40,524 nt of DNA from Bacteroidaceae bacterium (lineage in GTDB: Bacteria; Bacteroidota; Bacteroidia; Bacteroidales; Bacteroidaceae). Shown one piece after another: positions 1 to 9,428 of the stretch. The notes under the pieces were generated by a model that was given only the letters and a program-made list of their open reading frames with translations, had not been told where the DNA came from and did not search any database. The position numbers were made by a program, and so were the translations under genes. Within the stretch, counting starts at the first letter, position 1. The number at the start of each line of letters is the position of its first letter. The stretch spans positions 1-40,524 of the forward strand of contig JAFRTJ010000068.1 of the NCBI GenBank assembly GCA_017427185.1. Reading direction: 5' to 3'.

Positions 1-143
1 AAACGAATGAAAAAATCTTCTTCATAATAAGTGTTTTATAAATCTTAGAGTTTTTTTACTGTGTTTTCTGCAAAGTTATGGAAAAATGCGGAACAAGAGA
101 AGAAATTCTGTGTTTTTTCTTAAGAAATGAAAAATAATTTTGT

Positions 144-151
144 TATCTTTG
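144..151 (+). promoter_or_regulatory. Bacteroidetes -7 element for the esterase gene
   Basis: The sequence TATCTTTG matches the TAnnTTTG consensus of Bacteroidetes sigma-ABfr promoters and lies 39 bp before the ATG at 191. No clear TTTG is found 19 bp upstream; that stretch is only T-rich. The first 190 bases hold no gene I can support. Confidence 0.65.
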
Positions 152-190
152 CATCAATAGACAAATATAAATTCGGAAAAAACATCAAAG

Positions 191-1699
191 ATGAAAAAGT
201 TTCTATTATTTGCGGTATTGCTAGTGGTGGTCGGTATGGCTCAAGCCAATGTGACGCTCCCTTCAGTTTTTACAGATAATATGGTTCTTCAGCAACAGAC
301 AACCCTGAAGCTCCATGGTAAGGCATCGCCAAACACACGCGTTTCCGTGCAAACAGGATGGAGTCGCACTGCACTTACTGTTGAAGCCGATGCGACAGGT
401 AATTGGGCCCTGGAGATAAGAACCCCCAAGGCTGGTGGACCTTACACATTGACTTTTGATGATGGAAGTCCTCTCGTCCTGAAGAACGTAATGGTTGGTG
501 AGGTATGGTTGGGAAGTGGCCAAAGCAACATGGAAATGCCCGTAGAGGGATGGGGTAAGGTTCTCAACTTTGAGGAAGAAATCAAGAATGCCAATTATCC
601 CAACATCCGTCTCTTCCAAGTGAAGAAAGTTGTGGATTTGAAACCTCGCGATTGTTTCTCGTTGGAATACAACATGGGAGGTTGGCAAGAGTGTAGCCCA
701 ACCACGATTCCCAATTTCAGCGCATTGTGTTATTTCTATGCTCTCCGTCTGTGGGAGGAATTAAAAGTGCCTATTGGCATCATTGATGATGACTGGGGCG
801 GTACTCCTGTGGAAGCATGGACTCGTACAGAGGTTCTCGAAAGTGTTTACGGAAGTGTGGACCGCATGGCTTTTTTGAAAAGTAAGAATTATGATTTCAA
901 TACTTTGAAGGCAATCTATCAGAGCAAAAAGACTTTGGCAGACAATGGCCAAGGAGGTCAGCCTGGATATCATGAGAATCCTGAGGGACCACACTTTCCT
1001 GGCAGTCTGTGGAATGCTATGATGGCTCCTTTGGTAGATTTCCCTTTGCGTGGCTTTATCTGGTATCAGGGATGTACGAACGTTGGACATCACGATTGGT
1101 ATGAGGCTTGTTTCCAGGCTATGATAGAGGATTGGCGCGAGCAGTTCGGAAATCCAGAGATGCCTTTCTATTTCGTGCAGCTAGCCAACTATTTGCAACC
1201 TAGTGATTTGCAGCCTGATTCCTGGTGGGCTCTCTTGCGTGAGTCTCAAGCCGACGCTCTTTGTCTCAAGAACACAGGAATGGCTGTGAATATTGATTTG
1301 GGTGATGCTAAAGATATTCATCCGAAAACAAAACGCGAGTTGGGCCGTCGTTTGGCAGCTGTAGCTCTCCATAATACTTACGGTAAGAAGGTTCCTTACA
1401 CCGCTCCTGTCTACGATGGCTATTCAATTCAAGAGGATGGTGTCCATATCCGTTTCAGTATGCCAGAAGGAAGCGAAGCTTTCAATCAGGATGAAAATTT
1501 GCCAGGTTTCATCATTGCTGACATGAACAGAAAATGGCATGTGGCCAAAGCTTGCACGAAAGGCAACGAGGTCATTGTAAGCAGTCCTGACGTAAAAAAA
1601 CCTCTGGCTGTACGCTATGGTTGGGCCGACAATCCTACGTGTACCTTAAAGACAAAGAGTAACTTCCATGTGGCTCCTTTCCGAACCGACAGGTGGTAA
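191..1699 (+). CDS. Sialate O-acetylesterase (SASA/SGNH-type), secreted
   Basis: A 502-residue exported esterase expected to remove acetyl esters from sialic acids or other sugars in the periplasm or at the surface. Residues 1-19 form a typical signal peptide ending MAQA. The SGNH block is clear: GSGQSN at 108-113, with Ser112 the likely nucleophile, and a C-terminal D-x-H (Asp375, His377) followed by PKTK, as is usual in the sialate O-acetylesterase family. Between them, WYQGCTNVG stands where many relatives have WYQGESN, so one oxyanion-region residue differs. Length fits the family. It has its own promoter and ends 38 bp before the helicase gene, so the two may share a transcript although their functions are unrelated. 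Substrate is inferred from family only. Confidence 0.88.
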   Translation: MKKFLLFAVLLVVVGMAQANVTLPSVFTDNMVLQQQTTLKLHGKASPNTRVSVQTGWSRTALTVEADATGNWALEIRTPKAGGPYTLTFDDGSPLVLKNVMVGEVWLGSGQSNMEMPVEGWGKVLNFEEEIKNANYPNIRLFQVKKVVDLKPRDCFSLEYNMGGWQECSPTTIPNFSALCYFYALRLWEELKVPIGIIDDDWGGTPVEAWTRTEVLESVYGSVDRMAFLKSKNYDFNTLKAIYQSKKTLADNGQGGQPGYHENPEGPHFPGSLWNAMMAPLVDFPLRGFIWYQGCTNVGHHDWYEACFQAMIEDWREQFGNPEMPFYFVQLANYLQPSDLQPDSWWALLRESQADALCLKNTGMAVNIDLGDAKDIHPKTKRELGRRLAAVALHNTYGKKVPYTAPVYDGYSIQEDGVHIRFSMPEGSEAFNQDENLPGFIIADMNRKWHVAKACTKGNEVIVSSPDVKKPLAVRYGWADNPTCTLKTKSNFHVAPFRTDRW

Positions 1700-1737
1700 A
1701 AAAGAAGTTGGCAGAGTTGTAAGCAGTTGTATCTCAC

Positions 1738-4700
1738 GTGCATTATAAGGAAATCATAGAACTTCTGCGTGATTCGCAGCAAAGCATAGGAATCCGGTAT
1801 ACAGAGCTGTACCGGATTCTGTGTCTTTTACTGATGGAAGGAACGGCAGATAGCGAAATGGATTTCAGTGGACCTTTTGCCCGTTTGACTTATGTTGCAA
1901 GTAGATACCAATTGTCCAACCAGTTGCGTCAGCGTCTCAATTCCCTACGAGGCCGATGCAGGGAACTTCGCAGTCAAAAGCCAGAAGACCTTATCGCTTC
2001 ACTTCCTTATGATGTTCGTTCTGTAGCGGAATTGGTGTATGCTATAACTCATGATCCCATTCCTGATGAGCTTCTGTTCCAATTGCCTCGTGGCGAAGGG
2101 ACTCTCTATCGGTTTCGTCAGATGGAAGACTACATGCGTGTTTGTGTGGTTTCATGGGATGAAGAGTATATTTCTTGCCAACCAGATGATGCTATCAGTA
2201 TAGACCCCATTCGTGTCTGTTATACTGATATTGAGAATCGTTTGGGAGATTGGTCATACTTGAAACATCTTTTGAGTGAAGGGTGTCAACTCAATTTGAT
2301 CCGTTCACAGAGCAAAGAAGGTGTCTATTATCCAGAAGTCATTATTCTAGAACCTGATTATCTGATGGATATCTCCAGTGTGGCAGGTTGTTTTCAAGAT
2401 TGTGGTAGTAGCCCCTACGCTCATCTGCTTCATTACCTTTCACCCAACATGAGCACGCGATATACTTTGTTGGGTAATCTTGCTGGGCAAATGCTGGATG
2501 AGGCGATAAATTCAGATTGGAATCAAGGTAATGATTACCTGCGGACAGTGAAACGTTTCATGCGGGACAACGCTCTTTCCATTCTGGCTCAACCTTCGCT
2601 TGGAGACTTCCATCAGGAAGCCCAGCAGCAACAACGCAATATTCTCCAAATTCTACAAACGGTAGAGAGAGAAGACCCTGCTTTTCGACGTGAGCATTTG
2701 CTCCTTGAACCTTCTTTCTTCTGTGAGATGCTTGGACTCCAGGGACGTATGGACCTGCTGCAGGACGATTTTCATGTGTTGATGGAACAAAAGTCGGGTA
2801 AAAAAGATTATCATTCGCAGGGACATAGAGAGTCTCATTACGTGCAGATGCTCTTATATCAGGCACTTTTGCATTATAGCATGCATCTTCGCAATGATGA
2901 AATCAGCAGTTATCTCCTTTATTCGAAATATCCTGATGGATTGATTAAAGAAGGTCCTGCTCCTTACTTACTTTTTGAGGCTCTCCGCATTCGGAACCAA
3001 CTCGTCTGGGGGGAGTTCCAAATGAGTCAGGCTGGTAGTCATGTGTTGGATAGATTGACGCCAGAACATTTGAATACACGAGGGTTAAAAGGTCGTTTCT
3101 GGGAGATGTATTTGCGGCCTCAGATGAGTGTCACATTAGATGCATTGCATACAGCGAGTCCCTTGAGCCAAGCCTATGTGCATCGTATGCTCACCTTCGT
3201 CTCGCGTGAACATCTGCTCGGCAAGATAGGAAATCCTGGGCGCGAAGCAAGTGGCATGGCTGCTCTCTGGAACTGTACACTGGAAGAAAAGGTGATAGCG
3301 GGGAACATCTTTTACGGACTATCCATTATTGAAATGGAGGGTGAAGGAAAAGATGTGGATACGATTACCCTGCGCTGTCCCGAAAACGAGGAGGATAATC
3401 TTCCCAATTTCCGAACAGGTGAACCTTGCATTCTCTATGCTTATTCTGTCGGGAATCAGCCTGATGCTCGCCAGTCTATTCTTTTTAGAGCCAGTATCGA
3501 ACGCATAGAGATGGACCGTATTTGTTTGCGTTTTCGAACAACACAGCATAATCCTCATATATTTCGTCATTGTGAGGGGATTTCTTGGGCAGTTGAACAT
3601 GATTTTGCTGAATCGATTCATAGTACCTTATATCGGAGTGTTTATAGTTTGTTAAGTGCTAATCCGGATCGTCGGGATCTCCTCTTGTGCCAGCGATCAC
3701 CTAGGAAAGATGCCTCTATCACTCTAAACGGAGATTATAGCCAAGGAGGAGCATATCCTCATTTCAACCAGCTTGTCTTACAGGCCATGCAAGCTCAGGA
3801 TTATTTCATTCTGATAGGTCCTCCAGGAACAGGCAAGACATCTTTTGGCTTGATGAACATTCTGAAAGAAGAAATCTCATCAAGTGAGGAGGGTGTTTTA
3901 TTGCTTTCTTATACCAATCGGGCTATTGATGAGATTTGCAGCAAGTTGATTGAACAAGGGTTGGATTTTATTCGTTTGGGTGCACCTCAGACCTGTCTTG
4001 ATACCTATCGTCCATATTTGCTGTCGAATCGGATTAAGGAATGTACACATATTGGACAAGTTCGTGAACTCCTTCTCAAGACACCTGTTTTTGTAGGTAC
4101 AACTACAACTATAATGGGGCATCAGGACCTCTTTGCTCTCCGTTCTTTTGGATTGGCCATTTTTGATGAAGCTTCACAAATTTTGGAACCTCATATGCTG
4201 GGTATTTTATGTGCTCGAGGAACATCTGGCAATGCTATCCGTCGCTTTGTTCTCATAGGGGATCATAAACAATTGCCAGCAGTGGTTCAGCAAGATATGA
4301 GTGATTCGGCAGTCACGGATTTGCAGCTTAACGAGATAGGATTGATGGATTGCCGCGAATCGCTCTTTCAGCGTTTGCTTCGTATGCAGCAGAAGATGTT
4401 TCCAGCTGGGGATTCTCCTTTCGTTTTCCGTTTTGTTAACCAGGGGCGTATGCATCCTGAAGTTGCAGAATTCGCCAATCGAATGTTTTATGGCGGTCAG
4501 TTATGCCCCATCCCTCTTCCTCATCAGTTGACAGATATGTCTTTTCGTAAAGTTGATGATAAAGATTCTCTCCAGTATCAGCTGGCTCATCAACGTGTCG
4601 TCTTTCTTCCTGCAAAACGTCCTGTCCACACTGATTCTCCCAAAGTGAACGAGGTGGAGGCTAAGTTGGTAGCTCAGGTTGTTTATGAAGTGTATTTGTT

Positions 4701-5082
4701 ATATCGCCAAAATAATCGTTCTTTCTTTTCTGATGAAACGGTGGGTGTGATAGTACCTTATCGTCATCAGATTGCTGTTGTCCGCCGTATGTTGGCAGAA
4801 TTTCAAATTCCAGAACTTACAGCAATTACCATTGATACAGTAGAACGCTATCAGGGTAGTCAGCGTGACGTCATCATCTATGGGTTCACTGTGCAGTTTC
4901 CTTATCAGTTGGATTTCCTTTGTAGCCAATCTTTTCAAGAGGACGGCATCCGTATTGACAGGAAACTTAATGTTGCTCTCACACGTGCCCGTGAGCAGTT
5001 GATTCTCATTGGGAACCCTGAAGTTCTCTCTTTAGACCCAATCCATAAGGAGTTGCTTGCATATTTGATGGCAACCCCCTAA
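1738..5082 (+). CDS. Dna2-like PD-(D/E)xK nuclease fused to SF1 helicase
   Basis: A 1114-residue DNA-processing protein. The helicase half shows Walker A GPPGTGKT at 694-701, Walker B with DEAS at 810-813, the IGDHKQLP motif III, QGSQRDV, and a C-terminal ALTRAREQL motif VI, all typical of the superfamily 1 Upf1/Dna2 branch. Upstream, GLQGRMD (Asp339) followed by E-Q-K (Glu350, Lys352) has the spacing of a Cas4/RecB-type PD-(D/E)xK nuclease core, and a Q-x-x-x-Y-like motif follows near residue 380. The first 300 residues are not recognised. The start is a GTG; the next in-frame ATG is about 31 codons downstream, still ahead of all motifs. Roles could be repair, replication or phage defence; no partner gene is present. 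The 3' end overlaps the convergent GH92 gene by 4 bp. Confidence 0.85.
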   Translation: MHYKEIIELLRDSQQSIGIRYTELYRILCLLLMEGTADSEMDFSGPFARLTYVASRYQLSNQLRQRLNSLRGRCRELRSQKPEDLIASLPYDVRSVAELVYAITHDPIPDELLFQLPRGEGTLYRFRQMEDYMRVCVVSWDEEYISCQPDDAISIDPIRVCYTDIENRLGDWSYLKHLLSEGCQLNLIRSQSKEGVYYPEVIILEPDYLMDISSVAGCFQDCGSSPYAHLLHYLSPNMSTRYTLLGNLAGQMLDEAINSDWNQGNDYLRTVKRFMRDNALSILAQPSLGDFHQEAQQQQRNILQILQTVEREDPAFRREHLLLEPSFFCEMLGLQGRMDLLQDDFHVLMEQKSGKKDYHSQGHRESHYVQMLLYQALLHYSMHLRNDEISSYLLYSKYPDGLIKEGPAPYLLFEALRIRNQLVWGEFQMSQAGSHVLDRLTPEHLNTRGLKGRFWEMYLRPQMSVTLDALHTASPLSQAYVHRMLTFVSREHLLGKIGNPGREASGMAALWNCTLEEKVIAGNIFYGLSIIEMEGEGKDVDTITLRCPENEEDNLPNFRTGEPCILYAYSVGNQPDARQSILFRASIERIEMDRICLRFRTTQHNPHIFRHCEGISWAVEHDFAESIHSTLYRSVYSLLSANPDRRDLLLCQRSPRKDASITLNGDYSQGGAYPHFNQLVLQAMQAQDYFILIGPPGTGKTSFGLMNILKEEISSSEEGVLLLSYTNRAIDEICSKLIEQGLDFIRLGAPQTCLDTYRPYLLSNRIKECTHIGQVRELLLKTPVFVGTTTTIMGHQDLFALRSFGLAIFDEASQILEPHMLGILCARGTSGNAIRRFVLIGDHKQLPAVVQQDMSDSAVTDLQLNEIGLMDCRESLFQRLLRMQQKMFPAGDSPFVFRFVNQGRMHPEVAEFANRMFYGGQLCPIPLPHQLTDMSFRKVDDKDSLQYQLAHQRVVFLPAKRPVHTDSPKVNEVEAKLVAQVVYEVYLLYRQNNRSFFSDETVGVIVPYRHQIAVVRRMLAEFQIPELTAITIDTVERYQGSQRDVIIYGFTVQFPYQLDFLCSQSFQEDGIRIDRKLNVALTRAREQLILIGNPEVLSLDPIHKELLAYLMATP

Positions 5083-7109
5083 TAGTAAAAGACTAAATCA
5101 CCTCCGCGTTTTATTTGTTCATGCTTGATTTGGAAGTTCTTCAGCGATTTCCCGTTCCATTGGACTTTCTTTAGAGTTTGCTTAGGTCTTGTTCTGCCTT
5201 TTGTTCGGATAGTGAGTAGGCGATTCTCTTCCAATTGGATAGTTGTTTTATCGAAGATGGGAGAGAATAGGTCATAAGTTGCTTCACCCACAATGGTGGG
5301 ATATAGACCAATACATGAGAACACATACCATGCACTCATGGCACCATCATCCTCATCCATTTCTGGACAATATCCTCGAGGCGCATTTACGAAAGCTTGG
5401 CCAACATAAGGGGTAGGATAGGCATCGTTGCCTCCATAACGATGTGTCACGATTTCTTGACTCAACGGATATACGACCTTCCCCGTTTCCTTGGGCATTC
5501 CCAAACGTCCAAACAGGAAGGGGACATGAATGTCGGGCTCGTTGCCTTGATTGTAAAGTTCCTCCTTGAAGAATGTTTGCAGTTGTTCGCCCAGTTTCTT
5601 CTTTCCCACAAGCGATTCCATACGATAGAGATACATGGGAGCGCCCCAACGATATTGCCATCGTGTCCCTTGGTATAACCCATTTCCACGCATCTTGGTG
5701 AATGTGCTGTCGATATTCATGAATTCACGAGGCCAGATGCTGTCAAAAATTTCCTCCCCTCTTTCTTTCCATTTGTTGGCATCCTGATGGAATCCAAGTT
5801 CATTAGCCAATTCGCTAAGAGCCCAATAATCCCCCGCTGCCTCAAGACATTGGTCGGGAGATTTTAAAGGGAGATTTTCCAACTCGTTCTTCATGCCAGG
5901 ATATGCTTTTTTGAGATTGGGAATGGCAATTCCTTGTCGATATGCATCCAGCAGGGTAGCAATAGCATGCTCTGTTCTGACTGTGGGTGTACATTCGTAA
6001 GGAGTTGACCAATCTTTTTTCCCTGTCACGTACAGCTGTGCAAGAGATTGCATGATATCCTTACTGCGTTTGGACTGCAGAAGGGTGATGAGAGGGAATT
6101 TTGTACGATAGGTGTCCCAAAGCGACCAACTGCTGTAGTACTCAGAACCCGTTTCTGACGTATGAATCTGCCCGTCTGTACCTAAATAGTTACGGAAAAC
6201 ATTGTCTGTCATCTGGAAAGGACTATGGAAGGTACGGTAAAGGGAGGTGTAGAAAATGGTCTTTTGGTCTTCTGTGCCGCCTTCTACACAGATGCGATTC
6301 AAAATGTTGGCCCATTCCTGTTTGGCATTTGCGGCAATGGAGTTTGCATCTTTGTTCCAAACCTTTGACGCATCGATTTGTTTCAATTCACTTTCCAGCC
6401 CTGTGGCAGCCACGATACGGATTTCCAGTTCTTGTGTGTTGCTGGTTGGGAAGGTAAGTTTTCGTATTCCTTTTTCAAGTGTTTCCATTTCGAAAGGAAC
6501 ACTGGAGAAGAATTTGTAATAGAGATGATAGCGGCCCCTTCCGCAGGTGTTGGAACATTCTGCCATCCCTTGCCCCACTGTGGATTCCGTTTGCTGGAAT
6601 TCAGCCTTATGGCATTTCTCGAAGGAAGAAGCAGGGTTCAACAAGAGAACTTGCTCTTGACCGCTGGGGAACGTAAACCTCTCTACGGCCATGTTTCGTG
6701 TGGCTGTCGCGGAGAAAAAGACTCCATTGCTTAATCTCACTTCATAAATGCCTGGGCTGGCTTTCTCACTTTCTTTCAGAAGTTTCACGTCTTTTCCAGT
6801 CGCGTCAGGCATGATTGACACGTTACCCCCGCATCCACTACCTCCCACTCCAGAGAGACGATTGATGGAAAAACCTGAAATGAGGGGTTGCTCGTAGTCA
6901 TATCCAGGATGTTGTCGCGGATTGCTGTCAGGCCCTACCTGTATCTGCCCAAAAGGCATAGCTGCTCCTGGGGACATCTGCCCGTAATCGTCTGCTGTTC
7001 CAATAAACAGATTGACCATTTTATCCAGGTCAATACCTTTCGATTCTTGCGTTTTTGCCTCACTCTGGTAACAGAGCAGTCCTAAGACAAAGATGAATAC
7101 CTTCTTCAT
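5079..7109 (-). CDS. GH92 exo-alpha-mannosidase, secreted
   Basis: A 676-residue glycosidase of family GH92, which trims alpha-linked mannose from N-glycans or yeast mannan using calcium. The family signatures are present: an N-terminal VNLFIGT block, GNEPDIHVP with Glu524 as the likely general acid, and DEDDGAMS at about 585-592 carrying the catalytic acidic residues. The open frame extends 30 codons further upstream, but the promoter -7 box lies inside that extension. I therefore start at the ATG at 7109, which gives a clean signal peptide (MKKVFIFVLG...). The gene is convergent with the helicase gene, overlapping it by 4 bp, and appears to be a single-gene unit. Linkage specificity cannot be read from the sequence. 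Confidence 0.93.
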   Translation of the reverse strand: MKKVFIFVLGLLCYQSEAKTQESKGIDLDKMVNLFIGTADDYGQMSPGAAMPFGQIQVGPDSNPRQHPGYDYEQPLISGFSINRLSGVGGSGCGGNVSIMPDATGKDVKLLKESEKASPGIYEVRLSNGVFFSATATRNMAVERFTFPSGQEQVLLLNPASSFEKCHKAEFQQTESTVGQGMAECSNTCGRGRYHLYYKFFSSVPFEMETLEKGIRKLTFPTSNTQELEIRIVAATGLESELKQIDASKVWNKDANSIAANAKQEWANILNRICVEGGTEDQKTIFYTSLYRTFHSPFQMTDNVFRNYLGTDGQIHTSETGSEYYSSWSLWDTYRTKFPLITLLQSKRSKDIMQSLAQLYVTGKKDWSTPYECTPTVRTEHAIATLLDAYRQGIAIPNLKKAYPGMKNELENLPLKSPDQCLEAAGDYWALSELANELGFHQDANKWKERGEEIFDSIWPREFMNIDSTFTKMRGNGLYQGTRWQYRWGAPMYLYRMESLVGKKKLGEQLQTFFKEELYNQGNEPDIHVPFLFGRLGMPKETGKVVYPLSQEIVTHRYGGNDAYPTPYVGQAFVNAPRGYCPEMDEDDGAMSAWYVFSCIGLYPTIVGEATYDLFSPIFDKTTIQLEENRLLTIRTKGRTRPKQTLKKVQWNGKSLKNFQIKHEQIKRGGDLVFYY

Positions 7110-7129
7110 AATGACATCTATTTCTTCTG

Positions 7130-7160
7130 CAAAGATAGCAATAACAATTGAAAAATCAAA
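7130..7160 (-). promoter_or_regulatory. Promoter of the first GH92 gene (TTTG-N19-TATCTTTG)
   Basis: On the minus strand TTTG (7160-7157), a 19-bp spacer and TATCTTTG (7137-7130) match the Bacteroidetes -33/-7 consensus exactly. The -7 box ends 20 bp before the ATG at 7109, which decides the start codon. Confidence 0.85.
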
Positions 7161-7251
7161 AAGGGAATCAAGAATTAATCTTGATTGTCGTAAAAACAAG
7201 TTTTATTGCAATTCTCTGATGATAAGGTCGTATTTCATTATGTTTGTTTGT

Positions 7252-7284
7252 AAAAGAAAGGACCCCCATGATGGAAGTCCTTTC
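7252..7284 (-). terminator. Intrinsic terminator of the oxidoreductase gene
   Basis: Read on the minus strand, GAAAGGAC and GTCCTTTC form an 8-bp stem around a 13-nt loop, followed by TTTTA. It lies about 50 bp past the stop codon at 7333, and upstream of the GH92 promoter that fires in the same direction. Confidence 0.75.
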
Positions 7285-7332
7285 GTTGCTTGTTGACAAT
7301 CTTTTATAAAGACGACTTGAAAAACATCTTCA

Positions 7333-8685
7333 TTACAGTTCCAGCGTATAGCCATCACGATACTTGTAATGCATCAGCTTGCTAGCCTCCTCGTCATTCA
7401 TGAATTTTTGTACGATGGGATTCCATTTGAGAGGACGATTCAGCTCAATAGCCAAATTGCCTAAGGTGCAGACGGTGCAAGAGGAATGACCAGTCTCCAC
7501 AGGAACATTAGGATCAATTCGAGTGCGAATGCTGTTCAGGAATACACCATAGTGACCAGCTTTGGTCTCGAAAGGAATGTCACTATCGTTGAGTTTCTTC
7601 TTCATCTCCAGTTTGGGATTACTGGTCTTGTAAGAGCCACGGTGAACTTCCAGCCAACCTTCGCTGCCATAGATGCGCACGCCTTGACCTGTGCCAAAGT
7701 CCTGCTCTAACATGACGATGCCATTATCGTATTTATAGGTCAGGTTTTCTGTGAACTCGTATCCAGGAGGAATAACTTCAACAGGACCGCTTCCGTCTTT
7801 ACCCAACATCCATTGGGCAATGTCGAACATGTGGGCACCCCAGTCAGTCATCAAGCCGCCGCCTGTAGGCTTGTACCAGCGCCATGCGCCCCAAAGTTTC
7901 TCGTTTTCTGTCTCTGTGATGAGAGGATCCAGATCAGGATTGTATTTCACATATTCATTCAAAGGACCCAGCCACTTGTCCCAGTTCAAACCTTCAGGTA
8001 TGGGCATCTCTTTCAAATTGTTGGGGATGGGAGCGCCAGACTTGGGATTTACGTTGCGGCCAACGAAAACCAGTACACGGCTGATGTCGCCCAATAGGCC
8101 CTCACGGCACATGGTTGCAGCATGAACGAATTCCTCGCTGGAGCGTTGCTGGCTACCTACCTGCAAGATACGTCCGTACTTGCGAACAGCCTTGCATAGA
8201 ACCTGACCTTCGTAAATGGTCAGCGTCATGGGTTTCTCCAAATATACATCCTTGCCGGCCTTGCAGGCTGCCACTGCGATGATGGCATGCTGGTGATCTG
8301 GAACAGCGATGATCACAGCGTCCACATCTGGACGAGCCAACACGTCCTGATAGTCTTCGTAAACGTCAACTTTTACCTTCTTCTCTCCTTTTCCTGTATA
8401 GAAGTCGGTCACACGTTTCACGAAACGGTTGCGCTTGATGTCGTAAACGTCGCATCCGCATACGACACGGAAGCCATCCATTCCGATGAAACCATTCAAC
8501 AGGTTCATTGCCTGCTGGCCAAGTCCGATGAAACCAAGGTTTACCTTGTCGTTAGCTGTTGTTTTCTTCTTTGCTGCTGGAGAAGGAACGGGTGAGGGAG
8601 CAACTGCTGCCAGCATCTGCTGAGATGCCATCACGCCTGCCAATCCAAGTCCTGAAGTTCTAAGGAAATTTCTTCTTGAAAGCAT
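7333..8685 (-). CDS. Gfo/Idh/MocA family oxidoreductase, Tat-exported
   Basis: A 450-residue NAD(P)-dependent oxidoreductase of the Gfo/Idh/MocA fold. The N terminus (MLSRRNFLRTSGLGLAG) is a twin-arginine signal, so the enzyme is probably exported with its cofactor bound. A Rossmann motif (GFIGLGQQAM) follows at about residue 50, and the family EKP motif is at Glu150-Lys151-Pro152. The family includes sugar and inositol dehydrogenases and the retaining GH109 hydrolases, which keep NAD tightly bound. Exported Bacteroidales members are often annotated as GH109-like, but I cannot decide that here. It is flanked by its own -7 box and terminator, so it is probably monocistronic. A linker rich in Ala, Pro and Lys separates signal and domain. 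Confidence 0.88.
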   Translation of the reverse strand: MLSRRNFLRTSGLGLAGVMASQQMLAAVAPSPVPSPAAKKKTTANDKVNLGFIGLGQQAMNLLNGFIGMDGFRVVCGCDVYDIKRNRFVKRVTDFYTGKGEKKVKVDVYEDYQDVLARPDVDAVIIAVPDHQHAIIAVAACKAGKDVYLEKPMTLTIYEGQVLCKAVRKYGRILQVGSQQRSSEEFVHAATMCREGLLGDISRVLVFVGRNVNPKSGAPIPNNLKEMPIPEGLNWDKWLGPLNEYVKYNPDLDPLITETENEKLWGAWRWYKPTGGGLMTDWGAHMFDIAQWMLGKDGSGPVEVIPPGYEFTENLTYKYDNGIVMLEQDFGTGQGVRIYGSEGWLEVHRGSYKTSNPKLEMKKKLNDSDIPFETKAGHYGVFLNSIRTRIDPNVPVETGHSSCTVCTLGNLAIELNRPLKWNPIVQKFMNDEEASKLMHYKYRDGYTLEL

Positions 8686-8719
8686 GATAATTAGTTTTAG
8701 AGTTAGTAAAGTGTCTTTG

Positions 8720-8727
8720 CAAATTTA
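8720..8727 (-). promoter_or_regulatory. -7 element for the oxidoreductase gene
   Basis: TAAATTTG on the minus strand fits TAnnTTTG and lies 34 bp upstream of the ATG at 8685. No good -33 TTTG is visible at the standard spacing. Confidence 0.5.
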
Positions 8728-8801
8728 CGTTTTTTTCAGCATTCTTGTATCAGATTTTTCTTTTTTTTGTCGAAAAAGTCTTTTTGCCGTCTCTTTTCTT
8801 T

Positions 8802-9428
8802 TCAATAATGACTTTCATAGAGCTTTTGTGAGCCGATAAAGAGTAGCAATTGCCCCAAATAATAAGGAATCATGATACTTAGGCCAGCATGTGGAATATG
8901 TTGGACGAACAGGTTGATACCCAAAATGAAATCTGATATGACAAAAAGTATGGCTCCTGAAATCAGGAAGGCATTCTTGTGTCGTAGGGCGGCATAGCAC
9001 ATTCCCAGCAATAACAGGGCATAGATGGCTATTCCGCAAGCAATGAAGCTGTCCTCTACCCGTGGGAATATCCAGTACATGGCCGCTCCATAAACAAGCG
9101 AGACGAGAGCGAGCAGGACGATTTTGAGAGGCAGACTCCACGTGTTCTTGGGAGGCATCAGACGGCTGAATATAATAATGTATAGGATTTGTGCCAAAGC
9201 AAAGAAAGCAATCTGGGGTATGAGTTCATTTTTCCATCCCATCACATCGCCCAGAAAAGAGAAGAATAGGGCAGCCGTCAAGGCCCATTGCTTCAGGCAA
9301 AAGGCACACAAAGACAACCAAAGCAAAGGGAAAATCATTCGTGCAGGAATCTGTATGGGCACGAAATCCAGCACCGCCAGAATGAGGAAGACGGAGATGG
9401 CCAGAGAGTATCGTAGCGGGCGTGACAT
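8802..9428 (-). CDS. YhhN/TMEM86-family membrane protein (lysoplasmalogenase-like)
   Basis: A 208-residue, very hydrophobic protein with about eight predicted membrane helices. It carries the conserved YhhN-family acidic motifs: FSFLGDVMG near residue 57 and ISDFILGINLF near residue 165. The mammalian homologue TMEM86 hydrolyses the vinyl-ether bond of lysoplasmalogens; the bacterial role is less clear, probably inner-membrane lipid turnover. Its ATG overlaps the stop of the upstream zinc-ribbon gene by one base (TGATG), which implies translational coupling. Confidence 0.85.
   Translation of the reverse strand: MSRPLRYSLAISVFLILAVLDFVPIQIPARMIFPLLWLSLCAFCLKQWALTAALFFSFLGDVMGWKNELIPQIAFFALAQILYIIIFSRLMPPKNTWSLPLKIVLLALVSLVYGAAMYWIFPRVEDSFIACGIAIYALLLLGMCYAALRHKNAFLISGAILFVISDFILGINLFVQHIPHAGLSIMIPYYLGQLLLFIGSQKLYESHY

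Noticed and set aside
1738..5082. A phage-defence island around the nuclease-helicase
   Set aside because: No second recognisable defence gene, integrase or phage gene lies nearby, so I do not claim defence function.
7110..7199. Longer N terminus for the first GH92 protein
   Set aside because: The extra 30 codons contain the exact promoter and would destroy the signal peptide.
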